Positions 34,985 to 43,453 of a stretch of 64,000 bases of DNA are shown here, piece by piece. The DNA lies in NCBI RefSeq assembly GCF_003952485.1, contig NZ_CP034447.1, positions 2,356,001 to 2,420,000 on the forward strand, written 5' to 3'. The translations under genes were made by a program, and so were the position numbers. A model generated the notes under the pieces. The model was not told the DNA's origin, ran no database searches, and was given only the letters and a program-made list of their open reading frames with translations. This DNA is from Mesorhizobium sp. M1E.F.Ca.ET.045.02.1.1. Lineage in GTDB: Bacteria; Pseudomonadota; Alphaproteobacteria; Rhizobiales; Rhizobiaceae. How positions within the stretch are numbered: the first letter of the stretch is position 1; the number at the start of each line of letters is the position of its first letter.

Positions 34985-36123
34985 GCGAGGCTCGCCATCA
35001 ACAGCACGACGACCAGCAGGCCGGAGAGCGCGACGAAGATCGGGCCGAAGCTCGATCGCTCGGCGACGAAGCCGATCGCCGACGGCGCCACCAGAATGCC
35101 CGAATAGCCCATGGTGGTGACGACGCTCATGCCGGTGCCGGAGGACATGCCTTCCTGGTTGCCGCCGGCCGAAAACAGGATCGGCACCATGTTGGCGATG
35201 CCGAAGCCGCAGAAGGCGAAAGCGGCAATGGCAAGATAAGGCGAGGGCGAGAGGCCCCCCACCAGCATGCCGGCGGCGGCGACAAGGGCCGAGCCGCGCA
35301 GCGTCGCCACGGCGCCGAAGCGGTTGCGCACGCCGTCGCCCAGGAAGCGCATCAGCGCCATGACGCCGGAGAAAGCGGCGTAGGCTAGACCTGCAATCGC
35401 AAGATCGGCGCCGAGCTCCTGATGGAGGTAGAGCGCCGCCCAGTCGAGCACCGCACCCTCGGAGACCATGGTGAGCAGCGCCATCAGCCCGACCAGATAG
35501 ACGATTGGGTGGCGCGGCAGCGCGAATTTCTGGTGCTCGGCGACCCGAGGCCTGTCCTCGGCGACGAGGTAACGAATGGCAAGGGCGATGATGGCGAAGG
35601 CGATCACGGTCACCACGATGGCGTGGGCGAGATGGCCGTAATTCTGGATGGAGTAGCCGCCGAGCGCGCCGCCGGCGAAGCCGCCCAGGCTCCAGAAGCC
35701 ATGCGAGGACGACATGATCGCGCGGGAAAGCCGGCGCTCGACGATAACGGCGTTGGAGTTCATGGCGACGTCCATGCCGCCGATCGAGCCGCCGAAGACA
35801 AGCATGGCGATTGCCGCCAGCGGCACGTTGGGCGCCAGCGCCACGACCAGCAGGCCGAAGCTGCCGCAGAGGCCGAACCAGCGCAGCACTGTGCGCGAGC
35901 CGTGCCTGGAAATGAGATGGCCGCACCAGGTCATCGCCATGACCGCGCCGACGCCGAACAAAAGAATCAGCAGACCGAGCGTGAATTTCGAAATGTCCAG
36001 ACGGGTGAGGAACACCGGGATCTGCGGCGCCCAACTGCCGGTGAGGAAGCCATTGGCAAGGAAAATCCCGGCAACTGCCCAGCGGCCGCGCGTCGCGGAT
36101 TGCATTGTGGTTTGCAGGCTCAT
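34942..36123 (-). CDS. Major facilitator superfamily transporter
   Basis: This 393-residue protein has about 12 hydrophobic segments. The opening IFLANGFLTGSWAPQIPVFLTRLDIS and FGGSIGGMDVAMNSNAVIVERRLSRAIMSSSHGFWSLGG are typical of the YbjJ-like MFS group (described as possible sugar or inner-membrane transporters). The substrate is unknown. Its C-terminal Ala/Pro tail is encoded in the 43 bp that overlap the convergent LysR gene. Confidence 0.88.
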   Translation of the reverse strand: MSLQTTMQSATRGRWAVAGIFLANGFLTGSWAPQIPVFLTRLDISKFTLGLLILLFGVGAVMAMTWCGHLISRHGSRTVLRWFGLCGSFGLLVVALAPNVPLAAIAMLVFGGSIGGMDVAMNSNAVIVERRLSRAIMSSSHGFWSLGGFAGGALGGYSIQNYGHLAHAIVVTVIAFAIIALAIRYLVAEDRPRVAEHQKFALPRHPIVYLVGLMALLTMVSEGAVLDWAALYLHQELGADLAIAGLAYAAFSGVMALMRFLGDGVRNRFGAVATLRGSALVAAAGMLVGGLSPSPYLAIAAFAFCGFGIANMVPILFSAGGNQEGMSSGTGMSVVTTMGYSGILVAPSAIGFVAERSSFGPIFVALSGLLVVVLLMASLAHRAEFAPAPAPAE

Positions 36124-36302
36124 GCTCTGAAATCCGGTGCGCCGCCCGATTTTTGCGGCAAATTAGATCGATTCAATCTTCAGTCAAGCGCTGCCGGCCG
36201 AAAGCGCTTGGGCCAAGCGCGTCGGCAATCCGGCGCTTCCCGCCCGCACCGGAACGCGGCACAGTCGCGGTGTCCATTCCCAAGACATCACAGGACCGCC
36301 GC

Positions 36303-36896
36303 ATGACCGCTCTGTTTCCCGCCGAACTCGCCTGGTACGCCACCGGCCGCTTCTATCGCGCCAAGGATGGCGCAGTGGCCGACTACGGATATTTCCTGCA
36401 TCTGCCTTTCCCCGACGTGCCGCTGTTCGACGGCAAGCGCGCCGAGACGGCAGCGCATTTCACTTTCGCCGCAAGGCCGTTCAAGGCACCGGGGATCGAC
36501 AACGGCGCGCTGTCGCTCGGGCTCGATCCGGTGGGAGAGTTCTCGCTCTATCTGCAGCGCCGGCCGATGGGGACCTTCGACGATCCAGCTTCGTTCGAGC
36601 AAGGCGAATGCATCGCCACCTTCCGCCGCACCAGCCTGGTGGCGGGCACGACGGTCGCGGTCTCCGCCGGCACGACGATGGTGCAACTGATCGGCACCAA
36701 CGTGTTCTCCGCGCGCCTGCTCGCCAGCACTGCGTTTGAGTTCGGCGGCGGCCGCCATGATCTGGCGAGCCATCTCGGCGAGGGCGTCACCCAGTTCGGC
36801 ACCTCCGCGGCAACGCCGATCGTGCCGCCGCCGGCCGGTTATGATCTGGTGCTGCCGTTCACGGGGTCGGCCATAGCGTTGGGCCGAGCCGGTTAG
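36303..36896 (+). CDS. Conserved-looking hypothetical protein
   Basis: This encodes 197 residues. I do not recognise the family. There is no signal peptide and no membrane helix. The composition is beta-rich with many Gly, Phe and Thr (FLHLPFPDVPLFDGKRAETAAHFTFAARPF, then FSLYLQRRPMGTFDDPASFEQGE). Two repeated phrases around RTSLVAGTTVAVSAGTTMVQLIGTNVFSARLL hint at a beta-sandwich. The ATG at 36303 follows AGGA; upstream in-frame codons run into low-quality sequence. It is a stand-alone gene between a divergent MFS gene and a tandem repeat. Codon use (strong C/G at third positions) supports coding. Confidence 0.7.
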   Translation: MTALFPAELAWYATGRFYRAKDGAVADYGYFLHLPFPDVPLFDGKRAETAAHFTFAARPFKAPGIDNGALSLGLDPVGEFSLYLQRRPMGTFDDPASFEQGECIATFRRTSLVAGTTVAVSAGTTMVQLIGTNVFSARLLASTAFEFGGGRHDLASHLGEGVTQFGTSAATPIVPPPAGYDLVLPFTGSAIALGRAG

Positions 36897-36924
36897 GGGC
36901 CTCAACGCAGGATCGAGGGCTCCG

Positions 36925-37132
36925 CTAGAGCAGTTCACCGTTTCATGGAAACGGCGACCCGCTCTATCTCTTTGTTTTGACGCAATTCCGGACGGAAAAC
37001 CGCTCACACTTTTCCTGGAATTGCTCTAGGAGCAGTTGACCGTTTCACGGAAACGGCGACCCGCTCTATCTCTTTGTTTTGACGCAATTCCGGACGGAAA
37101 GCCGTTTCACACCTTTCCTGGAATTGCTCTAG
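36925..37132. repeat. Tandem pair of a 103-105 bp dispersed element
   Basis: Copy 1 is 36925-37029 and copy 2 is 37027-37132, nearly identical. Each is bounded by CTAG...GCTCT ends and contains CGACCCGCTCTATCTCTTTG and ACGCAATTCCGGACGGAAA. Each is imperfectly palindromic (GAGCAGTT... with ...GGAATTGCTC). The TAG stop of the convergent DUF1244 gene lies in the last bases of copy 2. Confidence 0.85.
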
Positions 37133-37437
37133 TGATCCTTGGGGCGCTTGGCCTCGAACTCCGCCTTCTTGGCGTCCGACGCCTCGGTCTGGTTGAGCGC
37201 CTGCCATTCGGCATAAGGCATGCCGTAGATGATCTCGCGCGATTCATCCTTCGACAATGCAACGCCATCGGCCTCGGCGGCCTCGCGATACCAGTTCGAC
37301 AGGCAATTGCGGCAGAAGCCGGCGAGGTTCATCAGGTCGATATTCTGGACGTCGCCGCGCTGGCGCAGGTGATCGACCAGCCGGCGGAAGGCTGCGGCCT
37401 CGAAATCGCGTTTCTGCTCGTCGCTGAGTTCGGTCAT
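37129..37437 (-). CDS. DUF1244 domain protein
   Basis: This encodes 102 residues. The DUF1244 signature is clear: AFRRLVDHLRQRGDVQNIDLMNLAGFCRNCLSNWYREAAEADGV, with two Cys three residues apart (CRNC). The function is unknown; members occur widely in alpha- and gammaproteobacteria, often as small soluble proteins. The C-terminal tail (SDAKKAEFEAKRPKDH) is charged. The stop codon is provided by the end of the tandem repeat, and the coding sequence ends exactly there. It is 25 bp downstream of the N-formylglutamate amidohydrolase gene on the same strand and may share its transcript. Confidence 0.92.
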   Translation of the reverse strand: MTELSDEQKRDFEAAAFRRLVDHLRQRGDVQNIDLMNLAGFCRNCLSNWYREAAEADGVALSKDESREIIYGMPYAEWQALNQTEASDAKKAEFEAKRPKDH

Positions 37438-37462
37438 TTGTCTGTTCCCGGCCTGACGGCCT

Positions 37463-38260
37463 TCATGCTGGCCCGGTGCGCGAGCCGAACATCTTCACCT
37501 GGTGTATATCGGCACGGCGGTCGATGGCGTCAACGATCGGCGCCAGCCGTTCGGCCCAGGCAAGAGCGCCGGCGCGGTCGGCGATCAGGTCCTGGCGGAT
37601 TTCGATCAGCGCGTGGGCGTAGCCGTTGACGATGGCGTGGCGGAACATGGTGTCGCCGCGCAAGGCGCCGTCATAGGGTTCGTTGTCGCCGACGACGAGG
37701 TTTTCGTCCTCAGCCAGCATGTCGATCAGCGGCCGCGCCACGCGGTCGTCGAGGTCCCACAGGATGCCGACATGCCAGGGCCGGATGAAGCCTTGCATGC
37801 GCGGGGTGAAGGAATGCACCGAGAAGATGAACGGCGCTTTCCCCGAGGCGTGCGCCACGGAAGCGATCATGGCGCCGACGGCGTCGTGATAGGGCCGGTA
37901 GAAGCGGTCGAGACGCCGCTCCCGCTCCTCGGCGGCCATCGGATAGTTGCCCGGCACGATGGTGCCGTCATAGAGCTGACGGATCAGCGTCGGGTCGTCC
38001 TCGCCCCGGTTGGGATCGATCAACAGCCGCGAGAAGCCGGCAAGCACCGCCGGCGCGTCGAGCGCCCCCGCCAGCTCGCGCGTCACCGTCTCGACCCCGA
38101 TGTCATAGGCGATGTGGCGCTCGAACTCGGCAGCCGGTAGGCCGAGGCTGCCATACTCCTCCGGCAGGTCGCGGCGGGCGTGATCGGCCAGAAGCACGAT
38201 GCCTTTCTTGCGGTCGCCCTCGACGATATCGAAAGGCGCGAAAACTGTGGATCGGGTCAT
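37463..38260 (-). CDS. N-formylglutamate amidohydrolase family protein
   Basis: This 265-residue protein of the FGase family (the HutG type cleaves N-formylglutamate to formate and glutamate) has LLADHARRDLPEEYGSLGL, then DIGVETVTRELAGALDAPAVLAGFSRLLIDPNR and FSVHSFTPRMQG, where His and Glu/Asp are expected zinc ligands. No other histidine-degradation genes are adjacent, so the substrate may be another N-acyl amino acid. The start is taken as the ATG at 38260 (MTRSTVFAPFDIVEGD); upstream in-frame codons to 38362 look non-coding, and no strong ribosome-binding site is seen. Confidence 0.88.
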   Translation of the reverse strand: MTRSTVFAPFDIVEGDRKKGIVLLADHARRDLPEEYGSLGLPAAEFERHIAYDIGVETVTRELAGALDAPAVLAGFSRLLIDPNRGEDDPTLIRQLYDGTIVPGNYPMAAEERERRLDRFYRPYHDAVGAMIASVAHASGKAPFIFSVHSFTPRMQGFIRPWHVGILWDLDDRVARPLIDMLAEDENLVVGDNEPYDGALRGDTMFRHAIVNGYAHALIEIRQDLIADRAGALAWAERLAPIVDAIDRRADIHQVKMFGSRTGPA

Positions 38261-38506
38261 CGGCTGAAAATGGGTCGGTCGCTGGCATCCGGGCAGGGTG
38301 GTATCGTCATTCCACGAAGAGGACTGAGGCGCAATGCCGTTGTTTGGCCACGGTTTCTGCAAAAAATCCCGAATGGGGACGACTTACCACGCGCCGGGCC
38401 TCTCTAAATCGATTGGAATTGAACAAAACGGCGCGTTGACATGCGCCCGGAGTTTGCTGAAAAGGGGCTTCGAGAGATGCCGATGTGGTTCGTGAGGGGA
38501 TTTGGA

Positions 38507-38995
38507 ATGGTTTTCGCCGGCAGGCTGCGCAAGCGCCTGGCCCTGCCGCTCCTGATCGTTGGCGCGGGTCTCAGCGCGCTTTGCACGACCTCGCCTGCCC
38601 GCGCCGACTTCCGCGTCTGCAACGCGACACAAAACCTGGTCGGCGTCGGCATCGGCTATCGTGCCAAGGCCGGCTGGATCACCGAGGGCTGGTGGCACAT
38701 CGAAGGATCGACCTGCAAGACGCTGATCGAGGGACCGCTGTCATCAAGGTTTTACTATCTTTATGCAGAAGACGCCGAGCGCGGCGGGCGTTGGGACGGC
38801 CCGATCAACATGTGCGTCGCCGAAAAAGAGTTCAAGATTGCCGGCGTGAATGATTGCGTCGCCCGGGGCTTCCAGCGCGCCGGATTTCAGGAATATGACA
38901 CGGGCGAGCAGGCAAGCTGGATGGTCCAGCTGACCGACGAGCCCGCAACGGGAGGCGCGCCAGCGACCCCTGCTCCGGGAACAAACAGTCAATGA
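38507..38995 (+). CDS. DUF1036 secreted protein
   Basis: This encodes 162 residues. A signal peptide (RLRKRLALPLLIVGAGLSALCTTSPARA) is followed directly by the DUF1036 domain: DFRVCNATQNLVGVGIGYRAKAGWITEGWWHIEGSTCKTLIEGPLSSRFYYLYAEDAERGGRW. Cysteines at conserved places probably form disulfides in the periplasm. The function of the family is unknown. The ATG at 38507 follows GAGGGG with 8 nt spacing; the ATG at 38477 in the same frame is an alternative that adds 10 residues. It overlaps the pyruvate kinase start by 4 nt (ATGA), a pairing kept in rhizobia as far as I recall, though with no known link. Confidence 0.87.
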   Translation: MVFAGRLRKRLALPLLIVGAGLSALCTTSPARADFRVCNATQNLVGVGIGYRAKAGWITEGWWHIEGSTCKTLIEGPLSSRFYYLYAEDAERGGRWDGPINMCVAEKEFKIAGVNDCVARGFQRAGFQEYDTGEQASWMVQLTDEPATGGAPATPAPGTNSQ

Positions 38996-40419
38996 GACGT
39001 ATCCGCAAGGTCAAGATCCTCGCCACCATCGGTCCGGCTTCCTCGTCCGAGGAGATGCTGCGAAAGCTGTTCGAAGCTGGGGCCGATGTCTTCCGCATCA
39101 ATATGAGCCATACGGACCACGAGCTGATGCGCACGCTGGTCGGCCGCATCCGCGCCGTCGAGGCGGCCGTCGGCCGACCGATCGGCATTCTCGCCGACCT
39201 GCAGGGACCGAAGCTCAGGGTCGGCAAGTTCGCCAACGGCAAGGAAGCGCTGACCGTCGGCCAGACCTTCACGCTCGACGACAATCCGGAACCCGGCACG
39301 TCCAGCCGGGTCTACCTGCCGCATCCGGAAATCCTGAGCTCGGTCGAGCCCGGTCACCGGCTTTTGATCGACGACGGCAAGCTGGAGCTCAAGGCGGTGA
39401 AGAGCGACGGCAAGTCAATCACCTGCACGGTCGTCGCCGGCACCGGCATTTCCGACAAGAAGGGCGTCAGCCTGCCCGACACCGACCTGCCGGTTGGCGC
39501 GCTGACCGAGAAGGATCGCGCCGATCTCGACGCGGTGCTTGCGGCGAGCGTCGACTGGGTGGCGCTGTCCTTCGTGCAGCGGCCGGAGGATCTGGCGGAA
39601 GCCCGCAAGATCGCGCGCGGCCGCGCGCTGATCATGGCCAAGATCGAGAAGCCGCAGGCGGTCGCCCGTCTGCCGGAGATCATCGAGCTGTCCGACGCGC
39701 TGATGGTTGCGCGCGGCGATCTCGGCGTCGAGATGCCGCTCGAAGCCGTGCCCGGCATCCAGAAGCAGATCACGCGCGCCGCGCGCCGCGCCGGCAAGCC
39801 GGTGGTGATCGCTACCCAGATGCTGGAATCGATGATCACCGCGCCGGTGCCGACCCGCGCCGAAGTGTCGGATGTGTCGATCGCCGTGTTCGAAGGCGCG
39901 GACGCGATCATGCTTTCGGCCGAATCCGCGGCCGGCGCCTATCCGGTCGAGGCGGTCGCCATGATGAACCGCATCGCCACCAAGGTCGAAACCGACCCGA
40001 CCTATGCCGGCATCATCAACGCGCAGCGCTCGGAGCCGGAAGCGACCGGCGCGGACGCGATCTCGCTCGCCGCGCGCGAGATCGCCGAGACGCTGAAATT
40101 GTCGGCGATCATTACCTACACCGCCTCCGGCACCACTGGGCTCCGCGCCGCGCGCGAGCGTCCGCAGGTGCCGATCGTGGCGCTGTCGCCGATCGTCAAC
40201 ACGGCGCGGCGGCTGTCGCTCCTATGGGGCACGCATTGCGTGGTTTCGGAGGATGCCATCGACCTCGACGACATGGTCGACCGGGCCTGCCGCATCGCCC
40301 TCGACGAAGGCTTCGGCAAGCCGGGCGATCGCGTCATCATCACCGCCGGCGTGCCGCTGAGGACGCCCGGCTCGACCAACATGCTGCGTATTGCCTATGT
40401 GGGGTCGGAGACGCATTAG
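38992..40419 (+). CDS. pyk: Pyruvate kinase
   Basis: This 475-residue glycolytic enzyme converts phosphoenolpyruvate and ADP to pyruvate and ATP. Visible family blocks are KILATIGPASSSEEMLRKLFEAG, FRINMSHTDHE, ADLQGPKLRVG, the active-site MAKIEKPQA, VARGDLGVEMPLEAVPGIQKQI and EGADAIMLSAESAAG. Length and order are standard. It is translationally coupled to the DUF1036 gene (ATGA overlap). A palindromic element follows 50 bp after the stop. Confidence 0.97.
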   Translation: MRRIRKVKILATIGPASSSEEMLRKLFEAGADVFRINMSHTDHELMRTLVGRIRAVEAAVGRPIGILADLQGPKLRVGKFANGKEALTVGQTFTLDDNPEPGTSSRVYLPHPEILSSVEPGHRLLIDDGKLELKAVKSDGKSITCTVVAGTGISDKKGVSLPDTDLPVGALTEKDRADLDAVLAASVDWVALSFVQRPEDLAEARKIARGRALIMAKIEKPQAVARLPEIIELSDALMVARGDLGVEMPLEAVPGIQKQITRAARRAGKPVVIATQMLESMITAPVPTRAEVSDVSIAVFEGADAIMLSAESAAGAYPVEAVAMMNRIATKVETDPTYAGIINAQRSEPEATGADAISLAAREIAETLKLSAIITYTASGTTGLRAARERPQVPIVALSPIVNTARRLSLLWGTHCVVSEDAIDLDDMVDRACRIALDEGFGKPGDRVIITAGVPLRTPGSTNMLRIAYVGSETH

Positions 40420-40469
40420 CCGTAAGAGCTGGTCTGCTGTGACCGCCGTTTGAAACCTTTTCAAGGTCG

Positions 40470-40650
40470 GCGCCGCCCCTCATCCGCCTGCCGGCACCTT
40501 CTCGCCGTATAGTGACGGGGAGAAGGGAGAAGCTTTGGCGTCAGCGCCATTGCTCCCACGTTGGCGATTGGCGAAATCGGCGATGACAGCGTTCTTCTCC
40601 CCGTCACTATCCGGGGAGAAGTGCCCGGCAGGGCGATGAGGGGCAGCGCT
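40470..40650. repeat. Palindromic mosaic element, same family as at 13.0 kb
   Basis: The left arm (GCCCCTCATCCGCCTGCCGG, then TATAGTGACGGGGAGAA) and right arm (TTCTCCCCGTCACTAT, then GCCCGGCAGGGCGATGAGGG) are inverted copies. The core carries ATTGGCGAA at 40567-40575. Orientation is opposite to the 13.0 kb copy. It lies between convergent pyk and hydrolase genes. Confidence 0.85.
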
Positions 40651-40685
40651 GCATTGAGGTCTTTCAAGCACGGCGGTGAAACTGC

Positions 40686-41753
40686 TCAGCCCAGCGCCAG
40701 CTCGGCGTCTGGAGCCCTGAGTTCCGGAAATCTGCCGGCGCCCTGCGTGTCGCCGGCTATCCGGCCTTCCACCATTCTTGCCATGGCTTGCAGGTCGACA
40801 GGCATGCCTGCGATCTTCTCGATGGCGCCGACGACAAGGTCGGGCGCGGTCCAGTCGGGCTTGTGGCCGAGATTACGGACCCAGACCAGTTCGGCGCCGG
40901 GAATATCGCGCTCGAGACCGACGGAATGGATGGTGGCGTAGACCACCTTGTCGCGGTCGCCGGAGATGACGACAGTCGCCGCCTTGATTTCACAGTAGTC
41001 CGGCGAGGCCTGGCGCACATAATCGTAGAGCTGAGCCATATCCCGGGCGTTGGCGCGGAAGGCAGGCGGCCGCAGCACCAGCGGGATCGAGGCCTTGCCG
41101 ATGTAGTCGTCCGGCAGGTTGTTGGGTGAAAAGACGCAGGCCGTCGCGTTGCCGATCTGCAGCATGCCGGCGGGGTAGGCGAGCGTCTCGGAAAACAGCC
41201 AGCCGACGGCCGGAGTGGCCGTCAGTTTGTAATACCAGGCGGTCGCGCCGCCTGGCCAAGGATGGCTGACAGGCGCCAGGAAAACGAGGCCGAGCGTCTT
41301 TTCCGGATGCGCTTGGGCAAAGGCGGTGGCGGCCGCGCCGCCGAAAGAATGGCCGACGATGATCGCTTTTTCGATACCGAGGCGGTCCATCAGCGTGGCG
41401 ATCGTGTCGGCCTGCGCCGCCAGCGTTTCGTTGTTGCCCGGCCCACGCTCGGACCAGCCGAAGCCGGGGCGGTCGAGGAACAGCATCTCGGCGCGGCCTT
41501 CGAGCAGCGGCCTCATCGGCAGCATCTGGTCCTTGAGGTTGGCGCTGGCGCCATGGATGAAGACGATCGGGGGCAAATCGGCGCCGGCCGGCGCCGGGAT
41601 ATGGACGTAGTGGATGCGGGCGCCATCGATGTCGATGAATGCGCCGGCCGGCGGGTTGCGACGCTCGATCAGCCAAGCGCCGGCGCGGGTGACGACGGCA
41701 AGGGCGAAGATGAGCGCAATGAGGAAGAGAAACGCGGCGCAGATGAGGTTCAT
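40686..41753 (-). CDS. Alpha/beta hydrolase, membrane-anchored
   Basis: This encodes 355 residues. An N-terminal helix (LICAAFLFLIALIFALAVVT) anchors it, with the hydrolase fold probably on the periplasmic side. The oxyanion motif is FIHGASAN, the nucleophile Ser 136 lies in GHSFGG, the acid is probably in ISGDRDKVV, and the His in NLGHKPDW. The general reaction is ester or related hydrolysis; no substrate can be given. The start region is 37 bp downstream of a microsatellite-like GGGGAGTA tract that lies between this gene and the TPR gene upstream. Confidence 0.9.
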   Translation of the reverse strand: MNLICAAFLFLIALIFALAVVTRAGAWLIERRNPPAGAFIDIDGARIHYVHIPAPAGADLPPIVFIHGASANLKDQMLPMRPLLEGRAEMLFLDRPGFGWSERGPGNNETLAAQADTIATLMDRLGIEKAIIVGHSFGGAAATAFAQAHPEKTLGLVFLAPVSHPWPGGATAWYYKLTATPAVGWLFSETLAYPAGMLQIGNATACVFSPNNLPDDYIGKASIPLVLRPPAFRANARDMAQLYDYVRQASPDYCEIKAATVVISGDRDKVVYATIHSVGLERDIPGAELVWVRNLGHKPDWTAPDLVVGAIEKIAGMPVDLQAMARMVEGRIAGDTQGAGRFPELRAPDAELALG

Positions 41754-41789
41754 GCGGAGGAGATACGGAAGTGGCGGGAAGTTAGTTTA

Positions 41790-41850
41790 GGGGAGTAGGG
41801 GAGTAGGGGAGTAGGGGAGTAGGGGAGTAGGGGAGTAGGGGAGTAGGGGA
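41790..41850. repeat. Octanucleotide tandem repeat (GGGGAGTA), about 7.5 copies
   Basis: GGGGAGTA is repeated about 7.5 times without error. After a 20 bp spacer, a second tract at 41873-41902 holds three inverted units of the type CCCTACTCC. The array lies in the 162 bp between the TPR gene and the hydrolase gene, both on the minus strand, and ends 37 bp before the hydrolase ATG. Such tracts can change copy number by slippage. Confidence 0.9.
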
Positions 41851-41915
41851 GCTGTTTCCTGGCCAATCTCTACCCTACTCCCTTATTGCCCTACTCCCCT
41901 ACTGCCTTAAAGGAA

Positions 41916-42527
41916 TCAAATACCCTCGCCGGCCAGCTCTTCCGACAGTGTCGAGACCTGGTCCTGAGCGCTGCGCATCATCGGATAGATGGTGAGCACC
42001 TTCTGCCAGGCTTCCAGCGCCGACTGCTTGTGGCCGGTTTCGGCCATGATCTGCGCCAGGCCGGAGAGCGCGCCGAAATGGCGGGGTTCGAGCTGCAAGG
42101 TGTGGTCAATGTCGGCCATCGACTTCCCGTAATTCTTCATCAGGAAATGCACGGTGGCGCGGCGGTTCCAGCCTTCGGCATAGCCCGGCTGCAAGGTCAC
42201 CACCTGATCGAGGAAGTCGAGTGCGACGTCGAATTTCTGGTCTTCCGTCGCCTTCTGCGCCCATTGCATCATCAGGTCGATCGAGGCGCTGCCGGACTGG
42301 TTCCATTCATTCCAGATGCGGCCGGCGATCCGTTCGGCCGCCTTTTCGTTGCGCTCACGCTTCAGGTCGGTGAAGAGCTGATCAAGGCGGCCCTGCCTGG
42401 TCGAGGCGACCGGCGGCGGCGTGAGGGCGGGCGGCGGCGTGGCGGCGGGCGGCGAGGCAGGCTCCTCCGCCGACGCGGGCAGGCCGAAAAGGAGCAGAGC
42501 GGCGAAAGAAGCAAAAAGAATCCGCAT
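41916..42527 (-). CDS. Secreted tetratricopeptide-repeat protein
   Basis: This encodes 203 residues. The signal peptide MRILFASFAALLLFGLPASA is followed by a Pro-rich linker (PPAATPPPALTPPP). Helical repeats of TPR type follow from about residue 75 (FDVALDFLDQVVTLQPGYAEGWNRRATVHFLMKNYGKSMADIDHTLQLEPRHFGALSGLAQI). About three TPR units are present. The protein probably acts as a scaffold in the periplasm; partner unknown. It lies upstream of the hydrolase gene on the same strand. Confidence 0.88.
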   Translation of the reverse strand: MRILFASFAALLLFGLPASAEEPASPPAATPPPALTPPPVASTRQGRLDQLFTDLKRERNEKAAERIAGRIWNEWNQSGSASIDLMMQWAQKATEDQKFDVALDFLDQVVTLQPGYAEGWNRRATVHFLMKNYGKSMADIDHTLQLEPRHFGALSGLAQIMAETGHKQSALEAWQKVLTIYPMMRSAQDQVSTLSEELAGEGI

Positions 42528-42650
42528 CGCCGGAATCTAATGCCGGACGGCGGATCGTCAAAATGATTTTAGCGTGAGAGGGCCGGCGAACCGGCAATCG
42601 ACATCAAACGGGCGCGGCGCTTGGTTCGTTTGTGGCGCCGCGCGCAAGTC

Positions 42651-42776
42651 TCAGCCCTGGCGCGCCTTGTAGCGCGGAGCAGTCTTGTTGATGATGTAGA
42701 TGCGTCCCTTGCGGCGAACCAGCCGGTTGTCGCGGTGACGCGCCTTGAGCGCCTTGAGCGAATTCTTGATCTTCAT
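42651..42776 (-). CDS. rpmJ: 50S ribosomal protein L36 (zinc-independent form)
   Basis: This 41-residue basic protein, [20 protein letters not shown] and then [12 protein letters not shown], matches L36. It lacks the Cys and His zinc ligands, so it is the C-minus form normal for alphaproteobacteria, and no second copy is seen in the window. The true start is the ATG at 42776; a longer open frame reaching to 43136 is not coding. Confidence 0.95.
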   Translation of the reverse strand: MKIKNSLKALKARHRDNRLVRRKGRIYIINKTAPRYKARQG

Positions 42777-43020
42777 GGTCTTGCCTATCCGGTCGGGGCC
42801 CGGTTCCGGGCCGAATTTTAAAGGCGCGCCCGGAAAAAGCGCGCCTTTGAACTTGCGTGGCTCATAAACGAGGAGCCTTGCTCCTGTCAACCGCAAGCGC
42901 GCCGTATAACCGGCGCAGGAGCCCACATCATCAAATATTCGCCATCGCGGCGACCTGGCATTGCGCGACTCAAGGCCGGCTGGAAAGGTGCCGCAACGCG
43001 AAGCGATTGGGAGATCCGGC

Positions 43021-43443
43021 ATGCGCCGCCTGTTTTTGTCAGCCTGCCTTATGCTCGTGGCAACCGCTCCGGCGGCCTGGGGGCAGGAGTGCGACCGCAA
43101 CGACGACAGCCAGCAGATGATGAATATCTGCGCCAACGCCGACTATGAGGCGGCCGACGCCAAGCTCAACGCCGCCTACAAGGATATCGTCAGCGGAAAT
43201 GACGAGAAAGCCAACAAATTGCTGCAGACGGCGCAGCGCGCCTGGATCGCGTTCCGCGACGCCGAATGCGCTTATTCGGCCGCCGACAGCGAGGGCGGCT
43301 CCATCTATCCGATGGAGGTTTCGCAATGCCTGACGGAGCTGACCAACGAGCGCACCAAGCAGCTCACCTCCGGTGCCAATTGCAAGGACGGCGATCCGAG
43401 CTGCGCCAGCCCGGACGAGGACGAAGATCAGGATATGCAGTAA
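43021..43443 (+). CDS. LprI/DUF1311-type periplasmic protein
   Basis: This encodes 140 residues. The signal peptide ([21 protein letters not shown]) is followed by [36 protein letters not shown] and [17 protein letters not shown]. This is the LprI family pattern; LprI of mycobacteria inhibits lysozyme, while other DUF1311 members are uncharacterised. Conserved Cys pairs suggest disulfides. A Cys-containing acidic tail ([19 protein letters not shown]) is an addition. It starts at the ATG at 43021 and is convergent with purK, whose stop lies 10 bp away. Confidence 0.85.
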   Translation: MRRLFLSACLMLVATAPAAWGQECDRNDDSQQMMNICANADYEAADAKLNAAYKDIVSGNDEKANKLLQTAQRAWIAFRDAECAYSAADSEGGSIYPMEVSQCLTELTNERTKQLTSGANCKDGDPSCASPDEDEDQDMQ

Positions 43444-43453
43444 CCAACGCTGG

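Noticed and set aside
41790..41902. CRISPR array
   Set aside because: The units are 8 bp without spacers, so this is a simple tandem repeat.
42651..43136. 161-residue version of the L36 gene
   Set aside because: Only the last 41 codons match L36; the upstream codons cover the promoter region and the divergent gene.
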